Below the pieces are notes generated by a model that saw only the letters and a program-made list of their open reading frames with translations, was not told the DNA's origin and ran no database searches. From Chitinophaga sp. Ak27 (GTDB lineage Bacteria; Bacteroidota; Bacteroidia; Chitinophagales; Chitinophagaceae): a stretch of 64,000 nt of DNA. Below are positions 7,779 to 16,537 of the stretch, piece after piece. The position numbers and the translations under genes were made by a program. The stretch spans positions 1-64,000 of the forward strand of contig NZ_JABAOB010000012.1 in the NCBI RefSeq assembly GCF_012726295.1. The letters are read 5' to 3'. Every line of letters begins with the position of its first letter. Within the stretch, counting starts at the first letter, position 1.

Positions 7779-10043
7779 ATTAAATCCCATATTCACATAA
7801 AATTTAATCTGCCCCGACTGATCAGAATACATCATCGTAGCTTCTATAGGGCCCAGCCGGCTGGTATAAGCTGCTCCCAGCCCATAGCCACTTAGGTATT
7901 TATAACGGTTGCCACCTGTTAGCTCTCCATCATAAATAGCGCCACCCACCCGCGGAATTGCATATAAATTTCTCATAAACTCATACTGCCAGGCCGCTTG
8001 TAACGCGCCTACCCGCGGTGTAATCACTTCTCCTTCATAAATTCCTACAAAAGGCACCTGGTTATGCACAACGTTAGTCATCCCTCCCACCACAAAACCA
8101 TTCACCACCGATTGGTGATAGTTAAAACTGAAATCCGCGTTACCATCCAGCTCCACGGCCGACTTACGCCCGGTTGGAATGTAATACTTCATATTCAGCA
8201 TAGCCCGCTGGAAGTTGTTGAACCGTACACCTAATGTTTCCAGGTCCAGCTCTTGCCCATTCTGACTCACCCTGATGCCCGGGTGTTGGTTGTAAATATA
8301 TCCGGCCTCAAAATCCAGCAGCAATCCTTTGGTAGGGTACACTTTCTGGTTCAGCGAATTGATACCGTAGGAAACATAGGTATTGAACTGGTTAGTGCTG
8401 CCACGTACATCCTGGAAAATGGAATACGGCGTTTTGTATTTAATATACTCCCAGCGTGTACCTGCGCCTATCGACATATTCCGGCCAATTGTATACTGAA
8501 AGTCCATATTCACATTGGCATATTTATTACGATAAGGCTGTTGCCGGGCGAAATTATCGTCATAAAAAGTAAAGCCATTGTTTTCATAATAGGCACTCAG
8601 GCCAAATCCAAAATTACGGCTGCGTCCCAGGTACTTAAAATATTCCGCTTCCAGCCGCGGATTTTCACTGATTACCGCCGTTACAAAAGACCGGGAGTTG
8701 GGCACGATAAAATTGCGCTGAGTGAGGTTGATGATAGCATTAGCACCAGTAAAAGTATTATAGTTGAGCGCCACCTTCACATAGGTGAGCGGGTTTTCCT
8801 CTACCGTAATATCCATCCTGCTCCGGCCATAACCTTCCGGTACCAGGTTGTAGGTGATCAGTTTATAGAAGCGCGTACCAAATACATTCTGTATGGCATT
8901 CCTGATCTGGATAGCACTATAACAGCCATTGGGCTTGAGGTGCAGGCGCTGCAAAAAGAATTTCTGATCAGAGTGCACCAGGCCAGACACATTAATGCCA
9001 CTCAATTCCACATCAGCAGCAAATGGCAGCCGGTTTGGCTGGAAGGGGGCTTCCGGATACAAGGCATTAAGCGAGTCGGCCAGGTGTTTGAAAACCGGGT
9101 ACAACTCTTTTCCTTTCCGGCGGCCTACTTCTATGATGGAGTCTACGCTGCCGAAGCTCGCAGCTGAATAGTTTTCCAATTCTTTGCTCATAGGTATATA
9201 CACATCACACAATGGCCGCGCTTTTTGGAAGTCTTCCGCATCTTTATAAAATCCGAGCTGGTAAAGGATGTCAATAGGCGTTACCAGTTGATCCGCCTTA
9301 CGTAATCCGCCGCTCACATTGGCGCCTATCACGATATCCGCCCCCATGTCCTTAGCGGTAACTGTCGGAAAATTGCGTACTACGCCTCCATCCACCAGCT
9401 TACGATCGCCGATTTTCACCGCCGTAAAAATGGAAGGGATGGCCATGCTGGCCCGTAAACTGGTTACAATCTCCCCGCTGTCCAGCGTCACAATCTGGCC
9501 GGTAGCCACATCGGTGGCTACGCATTTAAACGGAATATTAAAGTCCTTGAAATGCTTTACGTCTTTCACCGGCCAGCACAACTTTGCCAGTTCCAGCCAC
9601 AGGGCTTCCCCGGAAATCACGCCGGAAGCCAGCTTGGGCTTTCCATATTCAAATGGAATTTCGATGATATAACGGTTGTACTCCCGCTTTTCTTCATAGG
9701 AAATGTCGGTAAGGTCGGGTTGGTTGGCAAAAAGACTATTCCAATGAAGTTCGCGGGCCACTGCTTCGATCTGGTTGCCGGAATATCCCATGGCATACAA
9801 ACCTCCCACAATACTTCCCATGCTGGTACCGGTAACAATGTCCACTTTCAGACCTGCGCTATCAATAGCCTCCAGGATGCCAATATGGGCCAGTCCCCGT
9901 GCGCCGCCGCCACTAAGGGTAAGTGCTACTTTGGGCCGGTTGCTCACGCTTTGCTGCGCGGCCACCTCCCTGCTACCTGCAAAAATAATTAACAACAATA
10001 CACTTATTCCCCTGCTGACCTTTACAATTAAACCTGGCTTCAT
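7773..10043 (-). CDS. Patatin-like phospholipase fused to Omp85-type barrel
   Basis: A 756-residue exported protein (signal peptide about 8-30) in two parts. Residues 38-260 are a patatin lipase: oxyanion loop GGGARG (45-50), nucleophile Ser74 in GTSMG, and catalytic Asp218 in VDGGV. Residues about 340-415 read as a POTRA-like linker (VELSGINVSGLVHSDQKFFLQRL...), and 415-756 as a 16-strand-type surface-antigen barrel ending in the outer-membrane signature NMGFNF with terminal Phe. PlpD of Pseudomonas has this architecture, and Bacteroidota homologues are common; the lipase domain may stay periplasmic or be displayed. Substrate is presumably glycerophospholipid. No operon partner: next gene upstream is divergent. 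Confidence 0.92.
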   Translation of the reverse strand: MKPGLIVKVSRGISVLLLIIFAGSREVAAQQSVSNRPKVALTLSGGGARGLAHIGILEAIDSAGLKVDIVTGTSMGSIVGGLYAMGYSGNQIEAVARELHWNSLFANQPDLTDISYEEKREYNRYIIEIPFEYGKPKLASGVISGEALWLELAKLCWPVKDVKHFKDFNIPFKCVATDVATGQIVTLDSGEIVTSLRASMAIPSIFTAVKIGDRKLVDGGVVRNFPTVTAKDMGADIVIGANVSGGLRKADQLVTPIDILYQLGFYKDAEDFQKARPLCDVYIPMSKELENYSAASFGSVDSIIEVGRRKGKELYPVFKHLADSLNALYPEAPFQPNRLPFAADVELSGINVSGLVHSDQKFFLQRLHLKPNGCYSAIQIRNAIQNVFGTRFYKLITYNLVPEGYGRSRMDITVEENPLTYVKVALNYNTFTGANAIINLTQRNFIVPNSRSFVTAVISENPRLEAEYFKYLGRSRNFGFGLSAYYENNGFTFYDDNFARQQPYRNKYANVNMDFQYTIGRNMSIGAGTRWEYIKYKTPYSIFQDVRGSTNQFNTYVSYGINSLNQKVYPTKGLLLDFEAGYIYNQHPGIRVSQNGQELDLETLGVRFNNFQRAMLNMKYYIPTGRKSAVELDGNADFSFNYHQSVVNGFVVGGMTNVVHNQVPFVGIYEGEVITPRVGALQAAWQYEFMRNLYAIPRVGGAIYDGELTGGNRYKYLSGYGLGAAYTSRLGPIEATMMYSDQSGQIKFYVNMGFNF

Positions 10044-10262
10044 AGTATATGATTGACCCCTTCTTTAAAGATAAGGCTTTATAGACATTTATAATGTTTA
10101 TAAAGCCGGAGTTTTTGCGGGGATATTTGGGGCAGTTCTAAATATTTATTATCTTATTCGCTTTATTCGCTGACGCGAGGAGCATGTTACCGGGGTATAT
10201 GATTGAAAGCGACTTCACACAGCCGTCATCAACCGACAAAAAAGACATAGCAATTAACACTT

Positions 10263-11723
10263 ATGAAAAACTCGCTTTCCCCGCAAAACATCTGGCAAGT
10301 TATCCTGGCCTCTTCGGCAGGCACGCTGATTGAGTGGTACGACTTCTACATCTTCGGCAGTTTGTCCGCCATCATTGCTGAGAAATTCTTTCCTCCCAGC
10401 AATCCCCAACTGGCCTATATTGCTACCCTCGCCACTTTTGCCGTGGGATTTATTGTACGTCCCTTCGGCGCCATTGTATTCGGGCGGCTGGGCGACATGG
10501 TAGGCCGTAAGTACACGTTCCTGCTTACCCTGTTGATCATGGGCGGATCTACTTTTGCCATCGGGCTCATTCCCAGTTATCGTACCATCGGTGTACTGGC
10601 GCCCATAATTGTATTACTGCTTCGCCTGCTGCAGGGGCTGGCCCTGGGTGGTGAATATGGCGGCGCAGCTACCTATGTAGCCGAACACTCGCCCGACCAC
10701 CGCCGCGGTTATTATACAAGCTTCATTCAAACCACGGCTACCCTCGGCCTCTTTGTATCCCTGGGCGTTATCCTGCTCACCCGCATGGTAATGACACCAG
10801 ACGATTTCAATAACTACGGCTGGCGTATCCCGTTCCTGCTGTCGGTGCTGCTGGTGATCATGTCATATTACATACGGATACGCCTGCAGGAATCACCGCT
10901 GTTTGCACAAATGAAAAAGGAAGGGAAAACCTCCACTAACCCTATCAAAGAAAGTTTTGCCAACAAGGAAAACCTGAAACTGGTAATGATAGCGCTTTTC
11001 GGCGCCGCTATGGGACAAGGCGTGGTATGGTACACCGGCCAGTTCTATGCGCTCTCCTTTCTCCAGAAAACCATGAACATAGAATTTGTGCAATCCAATA
11101 TCATCATTGCCATTGCACTGCTGCTGGGTACCCCGTTCTTTATTTATTTCGGCTCCCTGTCCGACCGCATAGGAAGAAAAAAGATTATGCTCACCGGCAT
11201 GCTGCTGGCGGCCCTGGCCTATTTTCCTATCTACCGGGCAATGGATAATATCGGTAACATTTCCCTGAAAAAGGAACAAACGGAATTGTTCCGCATAGAA
11301 AGCAATAGCGCTAAAAATGATGTGGGCGAAATGGTTACCAAAACGACCCGGGTACATAGCTACACCGACGGTAGCATCCTGAAGGAAACGGACGCTAAAA
11401 AAGAGCTTACCGTAAGCCGCGCAAACATCGCCTGGCTGGTGATCCTGATATTTATACAGGTGATCTTTGTTACCATGGTATACGCCCCCATTGCCGCTTT
11501 CCTGGTAGAACTGTTTCCCACACGCATCCGGTATACATCTATGTCCCTTCCCTACCACATCGGGAATGGCGTATTCGGCGGACTGCTACCCACTATTTCT
11601 ACTATCCTGGTTACTAATACCAACAATCACCTGGCGGGATTGATTTACCCGATAGCTATTGCGCTTATCTGTTTTGTAGTAGGATTGATTTACCTGAAAG
11701 ATAAAAGAGGCATTGCACTATAA
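10263..11723 (+). CDS. MFS transporter of the metabolite:H+ symporter (MHS) family
   Basis: A 486-residue, twelve-span inner-membrane transporter. The opening QVILASSAGTLIEWYDFYIFG is typical of the MHS group (ProP, KgtP, ShiA). The loop motif GRLGDMVGRKYTFL between spans 2 and 3 and its echo FGSLSDRIGRKKIML after span 8 are the MFS motif A pair; RLLQGLALGGEYGGA is the span-4 motif. MHS members import osmolytes, dicarboxylates or shikimate with protons. Unusual is an insert of about 70 hydrophilic residues (about 325-390, ESNSAKNDVGEMVTKTTRVHSYTDG) before span 9, seen in Bacteroidota relatives but not in the E. coli proteins. Substrate is not assignable. Confidence 0.9.
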   Translation: MKNSLSPQNIWQVILASSAGTLIEWYDFYIFGSLSAIIAEKFFPPSNPQLAYIATLATFAVGFIVRPFGAIVFGRLGDMVGRKYTFLLTLLIMGGSTFAIGLIPSYRTIGVLAPIIVLLLRLLQGLALGGEYGGAATYVAEHSPDHRRGYYTSFIQTTATLGLFVSLGVILLTRMVMTPDDFNNYGWRIPFLLSVLLVIMSYYIRIRLQESPLFAQMKKEGKTSTNPIKESFANKENLKLVMIALFGAAMGQGVVWYTGQFYALSFLQKTMNIEFVQSNIIIAIALLLGTPFFIYFGSLSDRIGRKKIMLTGMLLAALAYFPIYRAMDNIGNISLKKEQTELFRIESNSAKNDVGEMVTKTTRVHSYTDGSILKETDAKKELTVSRANIAWLVILIFIQVIFVTMVYAPIAAFLVELFPTRIRYTSMSLPYHIGNGVFGGLLPTISTILVTNTNNHLAGLIYPIAIALICFVVGLIYLKDKRGIAL

Positions 11724-11750
11724 GAGCGGAAAGCTTTAAGCTTTCCGCTC
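11724..11750. terminator. Bidirectional terminator
   Basis: Perfect hairpin GAGCGGAAAGC with its complement and a 5-base loop, directly after the transporter stop codon and 4 bases before the end of the convergent GSCFA gene. Confidence 0.8.
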
Positions 11751-11753
11751 CCT

Positions 11754-12737
11754 TTAGGCCATCGGCTCCTCAAAATAGGCCAGCAAATCATCCAGGGGTA
11801 GCTCCGGGTGTTCGCCCATCAACTGTTTCACCCTGGCGGCATAGGTATGCAAAAATTGCCGGTGCTGCGGGCTTTCCCGGTTAAACGGCCGGTGACGGGC
11901 GGCCCTGTTTAATTCGGCAATGCGGTGCAGCAATTCCTGGCTGCCTTCACTGATACATCCTTTCACTACGTGCTCCCACACATACTGGATGGCCTGCTCA
12001 TTCGGATGCACCATATCTTCTTTATAAAACCGGTAATCGCGCAAATCATCGATCACCAGCTCATATGCCGGGAAATAAAAGAGCCGGTTAAATTTATTGA
12101 CCAGGTGATGCACGGCCTGCAGCAATACCGCTTTACTGAGATTATTCTCCACCACCCCATCGCGGATATACCGTACCGGGCTAACGGTGAAGAGTATATT
12201 AATTTTCCGGTTGCGAAAAAACAGCCGGTGCATCATATTATCGAGCGCCGTTACAATTTCATCGACCGTTAATAAACGTTTGTAAAAATTTCCTCCCGGC
12301 ACTTTATGGCAGTTGCCTACCAGGCGGTTATCTTCTTTCAGCACATACGCATGTGCGCTGCCCAGGGTGATAATGAGCCAGTCGGCGTGGTCGATGGCGC
12401 GCACCGCAGCGGTTTGCATATGCTGTATATGATCCAGCGCGACTTCTGGCGTAAGGCCGGAAAAGCGGCTGTGATGGTCCCAGCTATTCCAGGAATCGTT
12501 GTGCTGGAAAAGATCTTCACGGGTGTATACCTGCCCGTCCATATAGCTGGTGAGCGCTTTCGTGATGCTGAGCGGGTTATATAAAATACCGTGGGGATTG
12601 ATGAGTGTATTAAACCGGTGCTCCTGCAACTTTTCACCTATCTCTTCTGCGAAGCAGGAGCCCATCAGCAACAATTCCTGCTGATACTGGATCGTTGCCG
12701 GAAGTGGTGTTACCGGAACATTCAAATGAAACTGCAT
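11754..12737 (-). CDS. GSCFA domain-containing protein
   Basis: 327 residues. The family-naming motif is present as LLMGSCFAEEIGEKL near residue 27, followed by NPHGILYNPLSI and WLIITLGSAHAYVLKEDNRLVGNCHKVPG; late residues include DMVHPNEQAIQYVWE. These features place it in the GSCFA clan related to SGNH hydrolases, with Ser in GSCF and the D-x-x-H pair (DMVHPN) as likely catalytic groups. The biological substrate is unknown. I start at the ATG at 12737, nine bases after the preceding gene, instead of a TTG three codons earlier. It is the last gene of a tight minus-strand run that begins at 15487. Confidence 0.88.
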   Translation of the reverse strand: MQFHLNVPVTPLPATIQYQQELLLMGSCFAEEIGEKLQEHRFNTLINPHGILYNPLSITKALTSYMDGQVYTREDLFQHNDSWNSWDHHSRFSGLTPEVALDHIQHMQTAAVRAIDHADWLIITLGSAHAYVLKEDNRLVGNCHKVPGGNFYKRLLTVDEIVTALDNMMHRLFFRNRKINILFTVSPVRYIRDGVVENNLSKAVLLQAVHHLVNKFNRLFYFPAYELVIDDLRDYRFYKEDMVHPNEQAIQYVWEHVVKGCISEGSQELLHRIAELNRAARHRPFNRESPQHRQFLHTYAARVKQLMGEHPELPLDDLLAYFEEPMA

Positions 12738-12746
12738 GATTGACAA

Positions 12747-13598
12747 TTAATCTTTAAAAACGGCATCCGCCAGTAGCTGTGCCTTGCCCAGGGCCTGCAT
12801 ATTCAGGGGCAATGATTCGCCGTGTTCCTGGCAGAAAGCGATCAGGTTTTCTGTGGCCAGGTTGCCTACCAATTCATCCTTGGCCATGGGGCAGCCTCCT
12901 ATGCCTTTAATGGAACTATCGAAACGCCGGCAGCCCTGGTCATAGGCTGCCTTGAGCTTGTCTTCCCAGTTGTATGGCGCCGCGTGGAAGTGCGCGCCGA
13001 TCTCTACCTGGGGATAAGCCGGTACCAGGTGTCTAAACAAACCGGTGATCGTAGCCGGATCAGCCACTCCTACAGTATCTGCCAGGGAAATAATACCTAT
13101 GTCCATCTTCACCATTTCAGCGATCCACTCCAACACTATTTCCGGGCTGTATGGGTCTCCATAAGGATTTCCAAATCCCATGGAAATATAGATGACCAGC
13201 TCCTTGCGGTTTTTAATGCAAAGCTCTTGCATGGAATGCACCTGTTCCAGCGATTCGGCAATGGTTTTATTGGTATTCCTCAGCTGGAAAGTTTCCGATA
13301 CAGAAAAAGGAAAGCCCAGGTAACTAATTTCATCATATACCACGGCTTCTTCTGCTCCCCGCAGGTTGGCCACAATAGCCAGCAGCTTGCTCTTGGTGCG
13401 CGACAAATCCAGTTGCGACAGCACCTCCTTCGTATCCGCCATTTGAGGAATGGCTTTGGGAGAAACGAAGCTGCCAAAATCAATCGTATCAAAGCCCACC
13501 TGCAGCAAAGCATTGAGATATTTTACCTTTTCATCAGTACTGATCATCCGGTGCCATCCTTGCATCGCATCACGCGGGCATTCAATTAATTTTAGCAT
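12747..13598 (-). CDS. Hydroxymethylglutaryl-CoA lyase
   Basis: A 283-residue TIM-barrel enzyme that splits HMG-CoA into acetyl-CoA and acetoacetate, the last step of leucine degradation. Visible are the N-terminal ECPRDAMQG (family usually has E-x-G-P-R-D-G-x-Q), the metal/substrate strand GFDTIDFGSFVSPKAIPQMAD, the divalent-metal motif AHFHAAPYN, and the signature loop GIGGCPMAKDELVGNLATE with the catalytic Cys. The Gly-to-Ala/Met changes in the first loop (PRDAMQG) are typical of the Bacteroidota branch as far as I recall. Neighbours do not include other leucine-catabolism genes, so its operon placement is probably incidental. Confidence 0.88.
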   Translation of the reverse strand: MLKLIECPRDAMQGWHRMISTDEKVKYLNALLQVGFDTIDFGSFVSPKAIPQMADTKEVLSQLDLSRTKSKLLAIVANLRGAEEAVVYDEISYLGFPFSVSETFQLRNTNKTIAESLEQVHSMQELCIKNRKELVIYISMGFGNPYGDPYSPEIVLEWIAEMVKMDIGIISLADTVGVADPATITGLFRHLVPAYPQVEIGAHFHAAPYNWEDKLKAAYDQGCRRFDSSIKGIGGCPMAKDELVGNLATENLIAFCQEHGESLPLNMQALGKAQLLADAVFKD

Positions 13599-13615
13599 AA
13601 CAAACCTTTTGCTCC

Positions 13616-14437
13616 CTAAATGTTGATAGTTCTTTGTTTCAGGGCTTCATACAAAATAATCCCTGCTGCTACCGATACGTTAAAAGATTCGAAGTTACCG
13701 GCCATGGGTATACGAAACAACACATCAGAAGCTTTTATCAGGGCAGGATACACTCCTTTGTCTTCCGATCCCATAATCACTGCTACCGGCTCTTTCAGGT
13801 CACAATCGTATAATTTTATTTCGGTTTCCATTTCACTGGCCAACACCTTAATTCCGTTGAGGTGCAGGGTATCAATGGCTTTGTTGAGGCTGTTCACCCG
13901 GCAAACGGCTATTTTCTCCAGCGCGCCGGCAGAAGATTTCATCGCTTCTTCATTCAATGCCGCAATGCCCTTGTCGGGTATGATAATGGCTTGCGCGCCA
14001 CAGCAAACAGCGCTGCGGGCAATAGCTCCTATATTACGTACATCTGTAATACCATCGAGAATCAGGAACAGGGGCGTTTCTCCTTTTTCGGTAACATGAG
14101 AAATCACATCCTGCAAATCCAGGTAGGTAACGTTGGCGGTAATCCCGATTATTCCCTGGTGATTCGCCTGGGTAAGGCCGTTCAACTTTTCTACCGGCAC
14201 ATAGTTTACCGGGATGTTGTTGGCCTGCGCCAGCTCCCGGATTTGAGGAATAATATCGCCGGTGGCCGTACGCAGCATGAAAATGCGCTCAATAGGCTTG
14301 CCAGTGCTCAACGCTTCCATCATCGGCTGACGGCCAATGATCATGGATGATTGCTTGGGCCGCTGGGTAGCATATTTCTTCGGCCCTCTTGAGCCCTCTT
14401 TTCTTTCACCTCTGAAAGCATTAAATTTCCTTTCCAT
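13616..14437 (-). CDS. rlmB: 23S rRNA 2'-O-ribose methyltransferase RlmB (TrmH/SpoU family)
   Basis: 273 residues. An arginine/lysine-rich extension of about 30 residues precedes the substrate-binding domain (IIGRQPMMEALSTGKPIERIFM). The SPOUT catalytic domain shows all three motifs: ITDVRNIGAIARSA (motif 1 with the catalytic Arg), AVIMGSEDKGV (motif 2) and IPMAGNFESFNVSVAAGIILYE (motif 3) forming the trefoil knot that binds S-adenosylmethionine. E. coli RlmB modifies G2251. TrmH-family relatives of unknown specificity are the alternative; the N-terminal domain favours RlmB. It lies 17-19 bases from its neighbours in the same-strand run. Confidence 0.9.
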   Translation of the reverse strand: MERKFNAFRGERKEGSRGPKKYATQRPKQSSMIIGRQPMMEALSTGKPIERIFMLRTATGDIIPQIRELAQANNIPVNYVPVEKLNGLTQANHQGIIGITANVTYLDLQDVISHVTEKGETPLFLILDGITDVRNIGAIARSAVCCGAQAIIIPDKGIAALNEEAMKSSAGALEKIAVCRVNSLNKAIDTLHLNGIKVLASEMETEIKLYDCDLKEPVAVIMGSEDKGVYPALIKASDVLFRIPMAGNFESFNVSVAAGIILYEALKQRTINI

Positions 14438-14456
14438 TGCTGCAAAGGTAACGGGT

Positions 14457-15020
14457 TTATTTGTTTAATAAGCCTTCATACATCATTAGCTTCACTTTTT
14501 GTATAGCCGCAACAGACACCGAATCAGTGATCTCGTAGCGGTCTACCATCCGGTAGGCTTCTTCAAAAGGTATTTTCTTCACCACCAGCTGCTCCGTTTC
14601 CTCCGGCTCTGCCTGCCGCTGCTCCAACCCCCGGGCCAGGAATACCACTCCTGTTTCATCAGATACTGAATTCGACAAATCCAGCCGGGTAATCTCCTCC
14701 CAATGGTTGGCCACCAGCCCCGTTTCTTCCAGCAGCTCCCGCTTAGCTGTATCCAGCGGAATTTCGCCCAAAGGGCACCCTCCTTCCGGGATTTCCCAGC
14801 TAAAGCGCTCCAGGGGAAATCGATATTGCCCTACCAGGTAAATATTGTTCTCCCCATCCAGCGCCACCACTCCGATGGCGTGGTTCTTAAAGTGCACCAC
14901 CCCATAAATACCCTTCCCTCCCGTTGGGTTCAACCCTTCATGATGCCAAACGCTGATCCAGTTGTTATCATATCTTCTTTCCCGGGAATGAATCGTCCAC
15001 GGGTTCTTTGTTGTGTCCAT
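14457..15020 (-). CDS. NUDIX hydrolase, ADP-ribose pyrophosphatase type
   Basis: 187 residues. The Nudix box is intact: GGCPLGEIPLDTAKRELLEETGLVA matches G-x5-E-x7-R-E-L-x-E-E-x-G. Upstream, YGVVHFKNHAIGVVALDGENNIYLVGQYRFPLERFSWEIPEG is the usual front half of ADP-ribose/sugar-nucleotide pyrophosphatases. It would hydrolyse ADP-ribose or a related nucleoside diphosphate to NMP plus sugar phosphate. Length fits the family. It is second in a five-gene minus-strand run, 26 bases after the GNAT gene. Confidence 0.9.
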   Translation of the reverse strand: MDTTKNPWTIHSRERRYDNNWISVWHHEGLNPTGGKGIYGVVHFKNHAIGVVALDGENNIYLVGQYRFPLERFSWEIPEGGCPLGEIPLDTAKRELLEETGLVANHWEEITRLDLSNSVSDETGVVFLARGLEQRQAEPEETEQLVVKKIPFEEAYRMVDRYEITDSVSVAAIQKVKLMMYEGLLNK

Positions 15021-15046
15021 CTCTTAAAATCGAAAAATATTGAATA

Positions 15047-15487
15047 CTACAGGGACTTATAATAATAGTAGGAATTGGTGTCTTTCTTAAACCCTTCTTT
15101 CTCATACAGTGCCTGCGCAGTGGTATTGGCAATATAGGTTTGTAACATCAGCCAGGCAGCATTTGTTTTTTTACCGTAATCGCTGGCAGCATCCAGTAAT
15201 GCCTTCCCCGCCCCCTTACCGCGATGCTCTTCCAAAACATACAGATCATTCAGTAACCACCCCCTTTTCATTCCCAGGGAAGTAAAGATGGGATAAAGCT
15301 GTGTAAACCCGATGATCTCCTCTCCCTGCAACACTACAAATATGACACTGTCTTTTTTGGCAATCCGCTCGGTGATGAAAGCCAATGCACCATCGAAATC
15401 CGGCGCCTGATCATAATAAGCGCGGTAAGCCTCAAACAAAACCGCCACTTCATAAATATGTAATTCCGTTGCCCGAATAACTTGCAT
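15047..15487 (-). CDS. GNAT family N-acetyltransferase
   Basis: 146 residues with the GNAT fold: N-terminal IRATELHIYEVAVLFEAYRAYY, strand 4 RGWLLNDLYVLEEHRGKGAGKALLD with the acetyl-CoA pyrophosphate loop R-G-K-G-A-G-K, and the C-terminal AWLMLQTYIANTTAQALYEKEGFKKD. It would transfer an acetyl group to a small amine or protein N-terminus; the acceptor cannot be read. It is the first gene of the minus-strand run continuing into NUDIX, rlmB, HMG-CoA lyase and GSCFA, so the promoter should lie just beyond 15487. Confidence 0.88.
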   Translation of the reverse strand: MQVIRATELHIYEVAVLFEAYRAYYDQAPDFDGALAFITERIAKKDSVIFVVLQGEEIIGFTQLYPIFTSLGMKRGWLLNDLYVLEEHRGKGAGKALLDAASDYGKKTNAAWLMLQTYIANTTAQALYEKEGFKKDTNSYYYYKSL

Positions 15488-15539
15488 AGTATAAAAATTT
15501 AACTGAATACCTACTCAATTTAACGCATTTCACTAATAG

Positions 15540-15581
15540 AAAAAAAGATGTCCTGTCCGGTAAAAACCGGGGCGAACATCT
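15540..15581 (-). terminator. Terminator of the decarboxylase-EamA operon
   Basis: On the minus strand AGATGT pairs with ACATCT around an inner CCGGT/ACCGG stem, followed by seven T residues. It lies 36 bases after the EamA stop codon. Confidence 0.8.
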
Positions 15582-15616
15582 GACTAAACTTCTACCTTAA
15601 AAAATATAGCTATTAC

Positions 15617-16537
15617 TTATTTTGTTGCCGCAGCAAGTGTTTTCTTGTGTTTATTAAATGCATTATTTACCAGGAATACGCCCCCTATGGTTACCAGCGA
15701 ACAAACACCGGTGAGCCAGGTCAGTTGCTCGTGCAGGATCAACGCTCCCAGCAAAACGGCTACCACCGGGTTAATGTACGCATACACAGATACCTGCGCC
15801 GGCGGCAGGTTATTCAGCGCAAATACATAGGCGGAATAAGAGAATACCGATCCTATCAGTACCAGGTACAACAGGCTTTCCCACAGCTCTGTGGTAAAAG
15901 CGCTGACTTCCAGGTGCTGCCCCAGGAACAACCAGGCTACCAGCAACATCACTACGCCACTGAATACCATCTGGAATCCTGCCCCATAGAGATAATTTAC
16001 GCCCAATGCCCAGCGGGCCGTGAGTACCGAACCCAGCGCCCAGAAGATGCAGGAACAAAATGCGATCAAAATGCCAAACTGGAAATCAGGGTTCATTAAA
16101 TTCGACAGGTAGTTATAAAAGATACCTGCCACTCCTCCAAAACCTAGTATCATTCCGATAATCAGCTGTAAACTAAACCGGGTGCGCTGCACCAGGAAAT
16201 AGCTGGCAATGGTGATCCAGAGCGGAATGGTGGCCGCTATAATGGCGCCTAGGCCACTGGGGATATATTGCATAGCCCAGGTGAGCAGGCCATTGCCTCC
16301 GCAAAGCATGAGGGTGCCTATTACAAATAGTTTCGACAACACCATTTTTTCGGGTAGCTTATATCCGCGCAACAAAAAGAATCCTGTAATTAGCACTCCT
16401 GCTGCTGCCTGCCTCAACCCTGCCAGCATCACCCCGTGTATATGCCTAACACCCACCCTCGATGCCAGGTAGGTGGTGCCCCAGAAAATACTTACAATCA
16501 CTAGTGCGATGTAAGCATTAGTATTCGATTTACGCAT
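15617..16537 (-). CDS. EamA/DMT-family exporter
   Basis: 306 residues, ten predicted spans in two homologous EamA halves: first half from AYIALVIVSIFWGTTYLASRVGVRHIHG, second from GILIAFCSCIFWALGSVLTARWALG, each closing with a proline-rich end span (SGLGAIIAATIPLWI; PPAQVSVYAYINPVVAVLLGALILHEQLT). The family exports amino acids, amines and metabolites. Its ATG overlaps the end of the PLP decarboxylase gene by 8 bases, so the two are translationally coupled. Because of that partner and the nearby MocR regulators, I infer that it exports the decarboxylation product or the cognate amino acid. Confidence 0.9.
   Translation of the reverse strand: MRKSNTNAYIALVIVSIFWGTTYLASRVGVRHIHGVMLAGLRQAAAGVLITGFFLLRGYKLPEKMVLSKLFVIGTLMLCGGNGLLTWAMQYIPSGLGAIIAATIPLWITIASYFLVQRTRFSLQLIIGMILGFGGVAGIFYNYLSNLMNPDFQFGILIAFCSCIFWALGSVLTARWALGVNYLYGAGFQMVFSGVVMLLVAWLFLGQHLEVSAFTTELWESLLYLVLIGSVFSYSAYVFALNNLPPAQVSVYAYINPVVAVLLGALILHEQLTWLTGVCSLVTIGGVFLVNNAFNKHKKTLAAATK

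Noticed and set aside
8253..9167. 304-codon plus-strand open frame opposite the patatin gene
   Set aside because: It is antisense to a clear enzyme with all catalytic motifs; it has no ribosome site or domain of its own.
10148..10180. TTATTCGCT written twice upstream of the MHS transporter gene
   Set aside because: Only two short copies without a promoter-consistent position; not enough to call an operator.
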